Below, in pieces: positions 44,646-55,797 of a stretch of DNA of 64,000 nt. The DNA lies in assembly GCA_030407085.1 (NCBI GenBank), contig CM059584.1:135212001-135276000 (forward strand), written 5' to 3'. Every line of letters starts with the position of its first letter. Position 1 is the stretch's first letter. Made by a program: the position numbers and the translations under genes. This DNA is from Trichopria drosophilae. Its lineage: Eukaryota; Arthropoda; Insecta; Hymenoptera; Diapriidae. Below the pieces are notes generated by a model. The model did not search any database. It was not told the origin of the DNA and worked only from the letters and a program-made list of their open reading frames with translations.

Positions 44646-47060
44646 AAAAAATCGTAATTTTAACTATTTTTATTCGTTTTTTATCAGACAACCATAATTT
44701 TTCTTTCAATTAATCGCAATTGTATCAAACAGTAACGTTTTTTATTTTTAAACAACAAATCTCTAAATAATTCTGAAACCTTATTGAAATAAAGTTAAAC
44801 AATTATAAAACATGTTTGTTATTATAGACATTATAAAAGTGGTTTTAATCGGTCAGTGAATAGTGAATAATTAATTACAATTGAAAAATTTTAGGTTCTT
44901 GGTCATTGATTTGATCATCTTCAGTATAAATTATTATAATACAAAAATTCAAAATTTTAAAGTTTCGTTAAATTTTCACAGATTAAAGCAGTGAATTCAT
45001 TTTATTGCCTCATAAAGCAACTTAATTTTACTGACTAAAACAGTGAAATTTCATTGTTTTACTGTGGTATCTTTTTCACTATGGCAATCAGTGACTATTC
45101 ACTGAAAATCTGGCAATTTTTACTGTTTCAAATTAAGAGAGTATGAAGGTATTGTGTTTCCTACATATATTAACTATCTATCCACCACACTGGAATGATG
45201 CACAATGCATTTATTTGTTTAGGAATTAATTTTTAATGGCAAAATTTAAAATGGTTGATCCAAGATGGTGTACTAAATTCATAACAAGTTTTCTTGATAG
45301 AAATTATGTTATTCGGCGTTTTTAGGTAACTTACACAAATGTACAACTAGACCCGATAAGCATCAAAACATCTAAAAGAGTTCGTGATGAATTCTTAATG
45401 AATGCCTTTTTGTAAGAAGTATTTTAAAAGAATTCTTAACGATAACTTTATGATGTAACGAATGTCCGCTTCTGTCTAGTATTCATAAAGAATACTTGAT
45501 ATCAAAACGAGATTTTGTACTACCAGAAAAAAATTACAACGAAGTAATGATGATCTTTTATGAGTACTTTTAATATTTTTATGAATATTTTTACAAGAAG
45601 TCATAACAATAATAATAATCATAACCAATATTAATTAATGCAAAAATTATAGTTATAATTATCACCATTTATACGCGTATACCGGCTGAGTTAGAGAGAC
45701 TGGAACATAGAGACATTTTTTAGGTTAAACAAGGATTATTCCCATATATATTCCAGTATATATCACTCACTCAGTGTAATTATTACACGTCTGTATACTA
45801 GTACTTTTCGATACAAGGGCGTAAAAGTTTGCACTTTTATAGCAAAAATATAATATAAATCTTTTCTGAAGGGTGTCGCAAACAAATGCAATCAATTGAC
45901 ACCTAACTTCAATTAGAATTTGTTGATAAATTCAGGTACCATTCATCGATAAAATGCATAATACACATACATTTCCCGATCAAAATTATGAGTTATGTAC
46001 AAATTATATATATAGTTATGCATAACTGTATAGAAGTCTTATATAATTATATATATTTTGTATAATTTCTATTCAATTTGATAAAATTAGTACATAACTT
46101 TATATAAATAATTTTTATCCGGATTGTCTCTGACAATTCATCCGAGAAGATAGTTTAAATTTATGACGAAAATGTGCACTCATAAAGAATAAATTAGTAT
46201 TCATGAATAGTTTCATTAATATTGTAAACTAAACTTTGTGGTAACATTCTATGTAGCTTAAATTTCACCATAAAAAATTATATGTATTCATTTCAGAAAG
46301 AATACTTTATGGCTACTTCTATCACAGTTGTGAAAAATCTCACATACGATTGGTTGCATTTTATATTACATAAATATGAATACTTTATGAATACTCTTAT
46401 TACAGTTTTAACATACTGTACTAAGGACTGTTTCAATTCTGTAATTCATAGATTTATTCATAAAGATTGCTTTTTGAATACTTTTGGAATATTGTAAATA
46501 TTGATTAAAAGGAACATTAAAGAATTCTTAATGAATTCTTTTTTTTGAAATAACATCCAGAAAATATCTTCCCACTTTCTGAATATTCAATTTGTATTGT
46601 ATTAATGCAGATGGTCAAATAAATGACCAAAAATGTAAAACCTTTCAATTTCGATTAACTATTCATTGACCGATTACAAAAGCGAATTTCAAACAAAATG
46701 GTCGATAGTAAAAACTCAAAAATAGTTTATTATTTAGTGTAAACATAAGATTTTGAAGTGTTTAATTAATACTGAAAATTGAATATTTCAATATAGTACC
46801 GGCGTTTCAGATGACTCAAAACTAAAATGCAGAGATGGACATACGTCTGAAATTAGTTAAATTATGTTACTCGGGGATTTTTGGAAAGCTGATTACGAAT
46901 TTAAAATGGCTGATCCAAGATAGTCCAAAGTCATTCGGTTTTTTTTGGTGGTTGACTATATATCTCCATTTATAATTTAAAAAATGGACTCCTCTTACCA
47001 TTAATATATTTTGTTAAACATTGACATGAAAATGGTATCTTACCTACTAAGTCGAAAAAT
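44646..47060. other. AT-rich DNA, possible 1.2-kb element and family relics
   Basis: 45375-46555 is bounded by GAGTTCGTGATGAATTCTTA and AAAGAATTCTTAATGAATTC, weakly mirrored, and is full of ATTCATAAAGAAT words. It may be a large MITE but arms are not demonstrated. ATGGCGG-family copies lie at 45245-45320 and 46867-46935. No gene. Confidence 0.4.
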
Positions 47061-47275
47061 ATAGTGCGCGTCGAAACCAACAAATCAAAAAGCCGACACG
47101 TCCAAAAATCGAGTTATAAAGACGACAGGCAAAAAGTCGCCGACAAAAAGCCACATAAAAAAATTGGTACATCGACAAACGGACAGTTATTTTCGGACTT
47201 TTTCTTCGGTTTTTTAACTATCGGTTTTTTTTGACCTGTCGGCTTTTTAATTTGTCGGTTTTTCGACCCGTACTC
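47061..47275. mobile_element. GTCGG-TTTTT foldback element, copy 2
   Basis: CGTCGAAACCAACAAATC... and ...TTTGTCGGTTTTTCGACCCG mirror each other. AAAAAGCCGACACGTC mirrors GACCTGTCGGCTTTTT. Copy 1 is at 1158-1334. It sits about 50 bp left of the larger minisatellite hairpin at 47327, which is built from similar words, so the two may share origin. Confidence 0.6.
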
Positions 47276-47326
47276 GCTACTAAAGTTGTTAATTTAAAAG
47301 AATTGCATTTTTGGTACACATATATG

Positions 47327-48222
47327 GGTGCACCTCAAAAAACCCGACAAATTAAAAAACACTTTAAAAACCAGACATTTGAAAAAATATTGATTGAAAC
47401 CAGATATTTAAAAAAAACAGACTTTCAAAATATGTCTGCATATATATTGAAATGTCTGGATTTGAATGTCTGTATTTTAAAATGTCTGGTTTTTTAGTGT
47501 CCGTATTTTGAAATGTCTGGTTTTGTGTTTGAATCTCTGTTTTTTGAAATGGCTGATTTTTGAATGTCTGTTTTTTTAAATGTCTGGTTTTTGGAATATC
47601 TAGTATTTGAATGTCTCTTTTTTTAAATGGCTGGGTTTGTTTTTTAATTTCTGGGTTTAAATGTCTGTTTTTCGAATGCCTGTTTTTTAATGTCTGTATT
47701 TTGAAAGGTGGGGATTTGTTTTTGAATGACTGTTTTTTTAAATGGCTGGTTTTTGAATGTCTCTTTTTTTGAATGGCTGGGTTTGTTTTTGAATTTCTGG
47801 GTTTAAATGTCTGTTTTTTGAATGTTTGCTTTTTAAAGTGTCCGATTTTTTAATGTCCGTATTTTGGAATGTCTGGATTTTCAATGTCTTTTTTTTTAAA
47901 TGTCTGGTATTTGAGAGTTTCTTTTTTGAAATAGCAGGTTTTTTTTGAATGTCTGTATTTTGAAATATCCAGTTTTGGAATGTCTGTATTTTAAAATGTC
48001 AGGTTTTTTAATGTATGTTTTTTAAGTGTCTGTATTTTGAAATGTCTGGATTTTTATTGTCTGTGTTTCAAAATCTCTGGTGTTTGGTGTCTCTTTTTAT
48101 ATGCCTGGTTTTGTTTTTGAATGGCTGGTTTTTGAATGTCTGTTTTTTTAAATGTATGTTTTTTGAATGTCGGGTTTTTTTATGTGTCTGTTTTGCGATT
48201 TGGCGGGTTTTTGAGGGGCACC
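47327..48222. repeat. Minisatellite-filled foldback element
   Basis: The ends GGTGCACCTCAAAAAACCCG and CGGGTTTTTGAGGGGCACC are inverted. About 47340-47425 is built from CCAGACATTT/AAAAACAGAC words. From about 47430 the same words appear in the other orientation (ATGTCTGGTTTTTTGA) for some 800 bp, with a period of roughly 12-17 bp and dozens of copies. Reiterated words run on to about 48270. + strand frames here (for example 48015-48263) are rich in Phe, Cys and Leu only because of the repeat. I infer an inverted-repeat element with an expanded internal array. Confidence 0.75.
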
Positions 48223-48270
48223 ATGGTTTTTGTATCTCTGTTTTTGAAATATCTGGTCTTTGAATCTCTG

Positions 48271-48959
48271 ATTTACGTTAATTTTTTTATACTTATTAGT
48301 TTGTTTTACGTTAATCTAAATCTTTAAAAGTTTGGTCGAAATTCTAATGATCTCAAATAGAATTCGTGACAAAAAATTGCTCCGAAATTAAAGAAAACAT
48401 TGTGTTATTACCAAACTAATTGATATAAACATAAGATCGTGTTTATTTACAGAACGCTCTCTAGATTGTTTATTTTATGCATTGTTACTGAATAAACACG
48501 GGTTTCAACTGAAATGTAGTGATTGTAAATGCTTGCAATCATAACAATAGACTTAATTAAGGGGCTTGTAAATCGATCACGCTGATAATGTAATTTTCTA
48601 AGTTGAAAAGCGCAAGTTACATAAAATTTAACGACTTTATTAAAGTGGTAGTTCTACCTCCAAGATTGGACCGAAGCTTAAGATTTCCTGAAGTTTAGAT
48701 CGGAAAAAATTTTTTAAAAAATCGAAGAAATATTAAACCGTATTGTTTATTTTTAAATTAAGTACCATCAATACTCAATTTCGGAGTAATCAATTAAAAT
48801 CAACGTGATTAGGTCCTTCGAGGTACCTTTGGCATTGAAAATTGTACATGACAAAAAAAATAAACATTGAATGACATAACCTCTAAGTTTGTGATTAATA
48901 TCAACCACTTCCGCAACATGTGAAAATTCACAATGGAATGCAAGAGGACAAAAGGCACC
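48271..48959. other. AT-rich spacer, nothing supported
   Basis: No repeat or frame of note between the minisatellite and the CpG-rich region. Confidence 0.55.
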
Positions 48960-49830
48960 AGAAAAAGAAGAAAAATTTTGGAGCCTCAAAATAAAGATCT
49001 GATAAGAGCGTTGTCAGCCATTAGGTAACGCGTAGTGAAAACATTCATCGATAGTAGAAGAAAAACAATTTCCCAATGGTAATCTGGTTTTACCGCCCTT
49101 TTCCGGAACCGACCCGAGACTCGAAGCAAAAAATATTGATCCGAGAGAGAAGGTCGGATGCGGAAGAAAATTCGGAGTTGGCGCGGGAGATTCAAAATTT
49201 CCGTACAAACCTCAGATTTATCCGGAAAAGTATCGGAGTTTGTCCTGTATACGAGATGAAAAAATCCAGACACTAGTGTTTGAGGGCACAAGCAAAACGA
49301 TCGCGCACAAGAACGGTCAAGTTTTTCACAATTCTCGGACACTCGAGACACTGCCGCGCACAACGCGAGACAAGACTCGGGGGCGAAGCCCGAGTGAAAG
49401 AGCGTAAGGGAGAGGAAGTGAAACGGGATGAATTAGAGAAAGAGAAGGGGAGTGAAATGTTTATGCAAGTGAACGGCACAGAGAGAGGACGGCGACGAGT
49501 GGAGTTTCCGTGGTGAACTCGCGCTCGCGACTGCTGCCTCCTGCCGCTCGGAGTCGCTCGACCCGACGTGCGTTCGGAGTCTGGGTCTGGGGGGGTTCGG
49601 GTTCGGGTTCGGCCGGCGCAGAGATGCCGGAGCCGTTCGAGAACGCGAGCAGCGCCCCCGGAGCGGGGGACCGATCCCCCCCCGCCATGATACTTTTCTC
49701 TTCCGAATCACCACAATTCTTACCATTTTTTTCGTGGGCGTTCGTTTTACGACATTGCCGCGTGCTGAATCTAATGTCGCGCAGGAAGAACGGATGTGTG
49801 AGGATCCGAATGACGTCATCATCTTAGGTC
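48960..49830. promoter_or_regulatory. CpG-rich island, probable promoter and first exon
   Basis: The GC and CG density at 49260-49720 is the highest in the window. It contains an ATCGATA (DRE-like) near 49047, purine-rich GGGAGAGGAAG runs, and TTCGGG repeats at about 49596-49610. Two possible starts exist. Plus strand: ATG at 49624 (MPEPFENASSAPG...). Minus strand: ATG at 49688 with A at -3 and G at +4 (MAGGDRSPAPGALL...), giving a 75-residue Pro/Glu/Arg-rich chain. Both read low-complexity sequence and neither is recognised; no clear splice donor was found. I infer a 5' region of a gene whose other exons lie elsewhere, strand unresolved. Confidence 0.5.
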
Positions 49831-49969
49831 AGGTTCCAACACGAATCTTAGCATTACAATAGAACTCTTCAATGCCAGGATCCTTATGTAATAATGGTTA
49901 AAATCTCTGAAAGAGTCCTAAAAATAAACGATTTTAAAATATATAAATAATATGTACATTTATGGAATT

Positions 49970-50128
49970 GTTGAGTGGAAAACTAGCACATTTCGTTACT
50001 AGTGCGGGAATTGCGATGTTTTTCCTAATAATATGCGGGAAAGAGAATTTCTCACATTCTGTGCGCAAAATGCTATTTTTCTCCCCACATTTCGGGAGCA
50101 AAATAGCACGCCCTCGTATGAGTAAATA
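49970..50128. repeat. GGGAGCAAAATAG family, left part of an interrupted copy
   Basis: GCACATTTCGTTACTAGTGC, GCGCAAAATGCTATTTTTCT and GGGAGCAAAATAGCACG belong to the family. It ends in CCCTCGTATGAGTAAATA, which continues after the inserted MITE as GTATGTGCAACAAGG at 50398. Confidence 0.65.
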
Positions 50129-50395
50129 CAGTTCTCCTTCCCTTATTCTAATTTGTCCAGTCAGGCAAGATGGCGGCCTTCTACCCTTATTCTAATTTCC
50201 CCCGCTCCCACACTACTAAAATTTGCTGTCTCACTTTTGTCTCTTTTTTCTCTTGTTGCGCACGCGCCGTTATTTATATTTTGAAAATCCACACGTTAAC
50301 ACACACCAGTGGGGAGAAGGCGTGAGGGGAAATATTAGAATAGGAGAAGAGAAAAAATTAGAATAAGGGAAATTAGAATACGGGAAGAACTACTG
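50129..50395. mobile_element. TA-flanked MITE nested in the GGGAGCAAAATAG repeat
   Basis: The left end CAGTTCTCCTTCCCTTATTC and right end GAATACGGGAAGAACTACTG are inverted. TA precedes (50127-50128) and follows (50396-50397). TTATTCTAATTT/AAATTAGAATAA occurs four times inside. Removing the element and one TA rejoins ATGAGTAAATA with GTATGTGCAAC, which matches the uninterrupted ATGAGAAAATAGTATGTGC at 50675-50693. The insertion boundaries are therefore supported by an empty-site paralogue. Non-coding, Tc1/mariner-pogo type inferred. Confidence 0.85.
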
Positions 50396-50397
50396 TA

Positions 50398-50745
50398 GTA
50401 TGTGCAACAAGGAAGAATGGGTATTTGTAGGCTCGTGCGAAATGCCGTTCTCGCTTCGCTCGGGCGTCAAACTCACACTCATCGGCAAACACATATTTTG
50501 CTCCTTGGTTGCACAACAAATTATTAATCTCATACTCTGTGCACAAAATGCTATTTTGCTTCCTATGTTGCTCGAGCGAAATAGCACATTTTCTCCCTAG
50601 GGAGCAAAATAAATATGACCGGGAGCTAAATAAGTTTCGCGCGTTATGAGCGCAAAATACTAATACACTCTCGTATGAGAAAATAGTATGTGCAACAAGA
50701 GAGGATGTTTTGCTTCCTAATTGCAAAATGTACTATTTCCAATTT
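50398..50745. repeat. GGGAGCAAAATAG family, right part with direct repeat
   Basis: GTATGTGCAACAAG occurs at 50398 and again at 50687, about 290 bp apart. CTCGCTTCGCTCGGGCGTCA (minus: GACGCCCGAGCG), ATTTTGCTCC, GAGCGAAATAGCACATTTTC and CCTAGGGAGCAAAATA lie between. The minus 117-codon frame across it is repeat-derived; its peptide words recur at 24.1-24.4 kb. Confidence 0.65.
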
Positions 50746-51320
50746 CCACGCTAAAAGCAGTGCTTGAAATACGGATTTCCCGCATCATTTTAGGAAATAG
50801 TATATTTTTTATCATGGGGAGGAAATTAGACAAGTCTTCACCTTCGAATCGTGTGACGATCTTACACTTGAGGAGAGGCGGCAAAGCCGGCTCGAGGTTC
50901 ATAAGAGTAAAATTCTACACCTGAGATTCAAACAATGTTTTTTAATGCAGTATCACTTTTCAAAATTTCAAAATGGCGACTTATAAATGGCACGCAATGA
51001 CCTGATTTTATCATTTATCTATATTAGAGCTGATTTATTCATTTATTTATATTATTCGAAATTCAAAATGGCCGATCCAATATGGCGGACGACATTTATG
51101 AAATATGAACTCATTTTCTTCGAAATGATCAGTAAAGAGTTTTTGGTCTCGCTGATACAAATATGAGGCCCGATTTTCAATGAATTTCGAAAATGTTTCC
51201 TCATATTTGTGATCAATGAACAGTTATGGAGCAATTGTCGATTTAGAAACCTCTATAGGTTAGCTATCAATGAAATAATATCTAAAATCAGCTTTAAAGC
51301 AATATTTAGAAATTCTCAAT
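50746..51320. other. AT-rich DNA with ATGGCGG-family copies
   Basis: TCAAAATGGCGACTTATAAATGG (near 50968) and AATTCAAAATGGCCGATCC followed by AATATGGCGGACGAC (51060-51092), then TTTTTGGTCTCGCTGAT (51139-51155), are family members. Confidence 0.55.
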
Positions 51321-52080
51321 TACTTGGACCCAGACCATAGGTCGGCGAAGTATTGAATTTGGTCGGCTCCGATTTTTTAATTTTCACACTTCGGGCATTA
51401 TTTTTTATACAAAAATCATAACCAATTTAAACGTTGAAATACTCATTTTGTTCGTTAACTCCTCAGCTTCAATGTAATGTATGTTATTTTATGAAATCAT
51501 CCGTCTAGCGCGTCCGATGTAGTCCGCAATACATTGTCTTCCAAATGTTTGTTATATTCTACGTCCGTCCGTCCGTCCGTCCGTCCGTATGTAAAATTTT
51601 GTCTGCGTGATATCTCGAGAACGGATTTAGACGTGTAACCTCTTTTTGGATTTGGCATGACTTAACTTAGATCTGATTAGATTTTGAAGTCGGTCCGCTC
51701 ATCGGTTCATAAAAAAATTCGTAAAAAAAGTTAATTTTAATTACTTCGACCCAGACCGTAGGTCTAATTTCCAAACCCGTTTGCATATATGCATTAATCG
51801 ACTCGAGACCCCCCTATAGGTAGACCCCAACACTTTCTAAGATTTCGTATATCTCTTACAGTTTCAGAGAAATTTAAGAATTTTTTTGGAAATTTGAATT
51901 TTCAATATTTTAAAAATTTTAAAATATGTTTCATGTATGCATTAATCGAGTCGCAAACACATCCATAGGAAAAACATTTCACGGTCGAAGTTTTGAAAAA
52001 GCTCATTTTCACTTTTTAGGCATTTAAGAAATATGGTTATAATATATATGTATCGAAACTACTTGGACCTAACTATGCTG
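51321..52080 (+). repeat. Repeat region with (CGTC)n microsatellite
   Basis: ACTTGGACCCAGACCATAGG (about 51323) recurs as ACTTCGACCCAGACCGTAGG (about 51741) and a weaker ACTTGGACCTAAC near 52061. ATGCATTAATCGA(C/G)TCG recurs about 148 bp apart (51788 and 51934), each followed by a 'CCTATAGG / CCATAGG' word. A (CGTC) microsatellite of almost seven units lies at 51562-51588, followed by GATATCTCGAGAACGG. Non-coding, probably a diverged interspersed or tandem repeat. Confidence 0.6.
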
Positions 52081-52194
52081 GAACTACCCCCCGCACCCCT
52101 TTTCCTCGGCAGTGTTAAAATGGGAAAGTTCTTAGCAGCGTCACTCTTTCTTCGAGGAAGTGCAATGCGATTGTAGGCACCCGGGTCGAAGGCA

Positions 52195-52400
52195 TCTATT
52201 TTGAAATTTTGAAAAATGGCAGGTACTATTTTGAAACTGAAATATTTTGAATGCGATATTTTGTGCACGTCGCCTTGATCTTTCAGGGTGTAAATTACAG
52301 ATTTAAGAAAGCATTTGTTAAAAAAATTCGCCATTAAAAAAAACAGCTGCATCCCTTTTGGAGAGAAATTTGGACCAATTATTTATTCAGAATCGGGAAG
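52195..52400. repeat. Dispersed repeat pair, copy 2 (partner 11520-11720)
   Basis: TTTTGAAATTTTGAAAAATG, GCAGGTACTATTTT, CTGAAATATTTTG, GCGATATTTTG and GGTGTAAATTACAGATTTA follow the same order and orientation as 11520-11720. Both copies begin next to a CATTTTGAA / CTATTTTGAA word. Confidence 0.6.
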
Positions 52401-53447
52401 GATCTTAATAAAAACTCAACAAGGTTTTGCGGGAAATAAAGTTTCAACTGATTCCTTAACTAAATTTAATTCAATCAAATTTTTTTTTTATACCAGCTAC
52501 TGAGAAGGTGCAGCTACGAAGAAACTTTTTCGGTGCCTTAGAATTCTGCATAAAAACACGTTGAATTTTTTATTTTTTTGTCCAAAAGTTTTATTGCAGA
52601 TACATGCAACCGATCAAAATTTCGAAAACCTATTTTTAGACGTGCAATTTTAAATCTCCAGATCCTAGAAACGCCTGAATAGATCTAAAAAAGGAGAACT
52701 TTATTTCAGGCTTCAGATGAAATATTAACTTTTAAATTGATAAATCCAAAATTTGAACGCAACTGAGAACTACAAAAAATTGCAGCTGCACAATTTTTAG
52801 TATGTGTTATCCACCTTTAGTTAGCCAGTTGAAACGTGTAAATTAAAAATATGTATACCGGACAAAATAATTGAGCTAAACGAAGGTAAAAAATATGAGC
52901 TTTTAGATACTTTTAAGATGGCATGTTTTGAAATTAATGTGTTTTTCTTTATTATAGACGTATTATTTAGTACATAATTTGTTTAGATTTTCTAGTAAAA
53001 AATTTACTCTTTACTAATCCAATCCGGCGGTTTTTACGTTCCTTTAAAAAGATCTTCTGTCATAATACCTAAAGCTAGAGGTTTTGTGCATTATTATGGA
53101 ATACATTTAAATAATGTCAATTTTTAATAGTAGCCATTATGTAATAATAATTTATAACCCTGTCGTCATTTTCACCTTTAATTTATCATAAAAAAGTACC
53201 CCGAAATATCGTAAATTCCAAATTTATGTACCTCGTGTCCTTCTAGCCTGCAAATTTATCAACCGAGTTTATATCATCTGTTTTGTTATTTCTCTTTAAA
53301 CCAATAAAAAATTAAGAGTAAAAGTGTATTTCGCTAAAAACGTTGCTTACAAAATCAAATTTCTCTCAAGTCGTCGTATTTTATTGCATATGTTTGTAAC
53401 GAAATATAACAAACATTATTTAAAAAATCCATAGAATTCTTTGATAA
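52401..53447. other. AT-rich DNA, nothing supported
   Basis: No repeat, frame or hairpin of note. Confidence 0.55.
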
Positions 53448-53456
53448 ATAAATTTT

Positions 53457-53658
53457 ATGACGCTGAAGCTAGCAGCAGATTCGCAGCAGCGGATTAGAAA
53501 AAACTATGCTTTCAGCCATTAAAATTGCCAAAAACAGATTATTTGTATAAAATTTGTCTAAAAATGTTTAAATGCAAGTAATTTTTAATAAGAAATCATC
53601 CATTTCCACAGTTTTCTTGAATCTGCTGCTGCAAATCTGCTGCTAGCTTCAGCGTCAT
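53457..53658. mobile_element. 202-bp MITE with 9-bp target duplication
   Basis: ATAAATTTT stands directly on both sides (53448-53456 and 53659-53667), an exact 9-bp duplication. The ends ATGACGCTGAAGCTAGCAGC and GCTGCTAGCTTCAGCGTCAT are exact inverted repeats. The arms continue with few differences for about 50 bp (GCAGCAGCGGATT against AATCTGCTGCTGC). Non-coding. A 9-bp duplication and long TIRs are typical of Mutator-like elements, so I infer a MULE-derived MITE. The intact TSD argues for a recent insertion. Confidence 0.85.
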
Positions 53659-55368
53659 ATAAATTTTTAATAATGACCTATATAATATGACAAAAATGAA
53701 ATTATAATGATAAATAAATTTGGTAACAAAAAACAATATTATTAAAAAAAATATTTATTTCTAAACATTCAGACAACCCCTTTGTGCAAGTGAAAATTGG
53801 TGGAATATTATTTGATTCAAGTAAATAGTTTCTTTGAATAGTCGCAACACAACTCTTATTAGAAAGAATATTTCGCGTTTACTTAAAACGTTTACGTAAA
53901 AAGTAAATAATTCTTTAAGTAAAATAAATATTTACTTAATTCAACAAAATACTATATTTTCCAAGAAAATTGAATCTTGGTTTAAGCAATAACTATTTTT
54001 AGTTTCAGCAAGTATTTACTTGAAAGTAATCGATATTTACTTCAGCGTATTAAATAATTTCTTCCACTGACTTGATGTTAAGTAACTTACTTCATTGCAG
54101 AAATTATTCTTTTGTTTCTAGTAAATTGCTCCTTACTTATAGTAATGACCTCTGAGTCCAAATAAACATTTACTCGAAGAAAATAAATGTTTGCTCTAAC
54201 TATATATTAAGATAAATGTTGCATTCTGTTCAACCATTTTTTATTTCATTTTTTTTCCAAAAATATGTAAAAAATCCCTTTGTTTTACATAAAGTTGTGT
54301 TATCAGTACGCATTTCTATTTATCTAAAATGCATTATAAATGTGCGCCCGATGTATCCACTAAAAAAATCGATTTGTTTAGTTATTGTATTATTAACAAA
54401 ATGGCGACCGATAAGATGAAATATTTCTGTTATGTATTTTCAAAATTGCATTAAATCGGGCGTGAAAGTATTTCTATTTCGACAAAGTTTAATTAACGGG
54501 CGTTTTTGGGGTATAGTATATATCTGTGGTCAGATTTTCGAAATTCAAGATGGCGGGTCCAATAAGGGGGCATAAAATGTAAATTATTCATAAACCGTCG
54601 AGGTTTTCAGTACATTTGTGTTTTTTGAGCCGCTGATTACGAATTTGAGGTCAAATTCGCAAAATTAAAAATTGTGGCTTCAAAAATGACGTCTTCAAAT
54701 TACACAAATGAAGAAAGATTTATATCGCATTGTGATGAAAATTATCAGAAAAATCATTACAATGTCAATTATGACACATAAACCTTTTAGAGGTTTTTAT
54801 CTTATAGAGGTAGATGAACACCTTTTTTTATTTGTAAAATTGTTTGTTATTCTATAGCTTCATTTGGCTATTTTTAAAACGCTATTTTAAGTTTTGAAAA
54901 TTTAACCGCGAATTCGTTGTAAGAGAACCAAAAAACATGCCAATTAAAGAAAATAACAAAAATCAATGAATATTAAATATTTTTACGGAATTTTGAAAAT
55001 CTGGTCGCGAATAATTGGCGACTCCTAAAACCCCCGGCATTGTTTGTATAGAATTACTTTTTCATACTTTCAGATATTTTGATGGATAAACAATTTTATA
55101 CTGATTTGTTAAATCAATTTAACATCACACGAAAAAAATATAAAGTGTCAATAGTTTCGAGTAACATCTTGAGAATATTTTTGCATCTTACGAAACGTTA
55201 ATAATATTACAAAGTTAAAAATTACGTACGATCAGCAGAAAATGATGCTCAAGGAAGTATAAATGAAAAATAATATACGCATTCACAATACATCACGCAA
55301 TTAACATCATATACGGACTTTCGATTTTTTGGAAATAAATTAACTCTTATACATTTCCTTAATAGCCA
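53659..55368. other. AT-rich DNA with reiterated AAGTAAATA words and family relics
   Basis: 53810-54190 is dense in AGTAAATA/TTTACTT words without a fixed period. 54480-54680 contains two ATGGCGG / CGCTGATTACGAATTTGAG family segments. 55015-55045 holds a minus relic (GGCGACTCCTAAAACCCCCG). No gene. Confidence 0.5.
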
Positions 55369-55797
55369 TTATAAAAAAATAAATGTAATCAAGCATATTG
55401 CAAAAAATATTGTCCGACTTAACACATTTACTTTCGACATAAAAGGAGGACAATAAATTCGTAATATTGATCCATAAAGATGAGTCAGGTAAAAAAAAAG
55501 GGGAACCTTTATGGTTTTATGGCAATATCGTAATACAAAATAAATAAATCGACAAGTATGTTCTAAGGATAATAAGAATATGTCATCAAAATTCAACGAA
55601 AATTGATGAACTGGTTTTCGAGCGATCCCGAGATTACAAAACGCAGTTTTAAACGTTAACACCATTTCGAGGGACTTCAGTGTGTCCTTTTTCTTGATTG
55701 CCTTGAGATATTCCCTGAACGCAACTTTAATACGATGAGTTTTTATAAATGTTTTTACTCTATTCCTACAACAATGTAAACTGTTAAGCAAAACCAT
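55369..55797 (-). CDS. Longest open frame in the window, 142 residues, unknown
   Basis: ATG-led on the minus strand and ending TAA at 55369. The chain is rich in Phe, Leu, Lys and Cys. It has a basic N-terminal half (FIKTHRIKVAFREYLKAIKK) and a hydrophobic C-terminal stretch (SRTIFFAICLITFIFL) that could span a membrane. No domain is recognised. Composition is AT-rich like its surroundings, and no splice or promoter context supports it. A chance frame of this length is uncommon in such DNA but not impossible in 64 kb. Confidence 0.25.
   Translation of the reverse strand: MVLLNSLHCCRNRVKTFIKTHRIKVAFREYLKAIKKKDTLKSLEMVLTFKTAFCNLGIARKPVHQFSLNFDDIFLLSLEHTCRFIYFVLRYCHKTIKVPLFFYLTHLYGSILRIYCPPFMSKVNVLSRTIFFAICLITFIFL

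Noticed and set aside
47231..48327. Phe/Cys/Leu-rich frames over the minisatellite
   Set aside because: The peptides repeat because the DNA does. They are translations of GTCTGGTTTTT units.
50373..50726. 117-codon minus frame
   Set aside because: It falls entirely within a dispersed repeat, and similar peptide words appear in the copy at 24107-24376.
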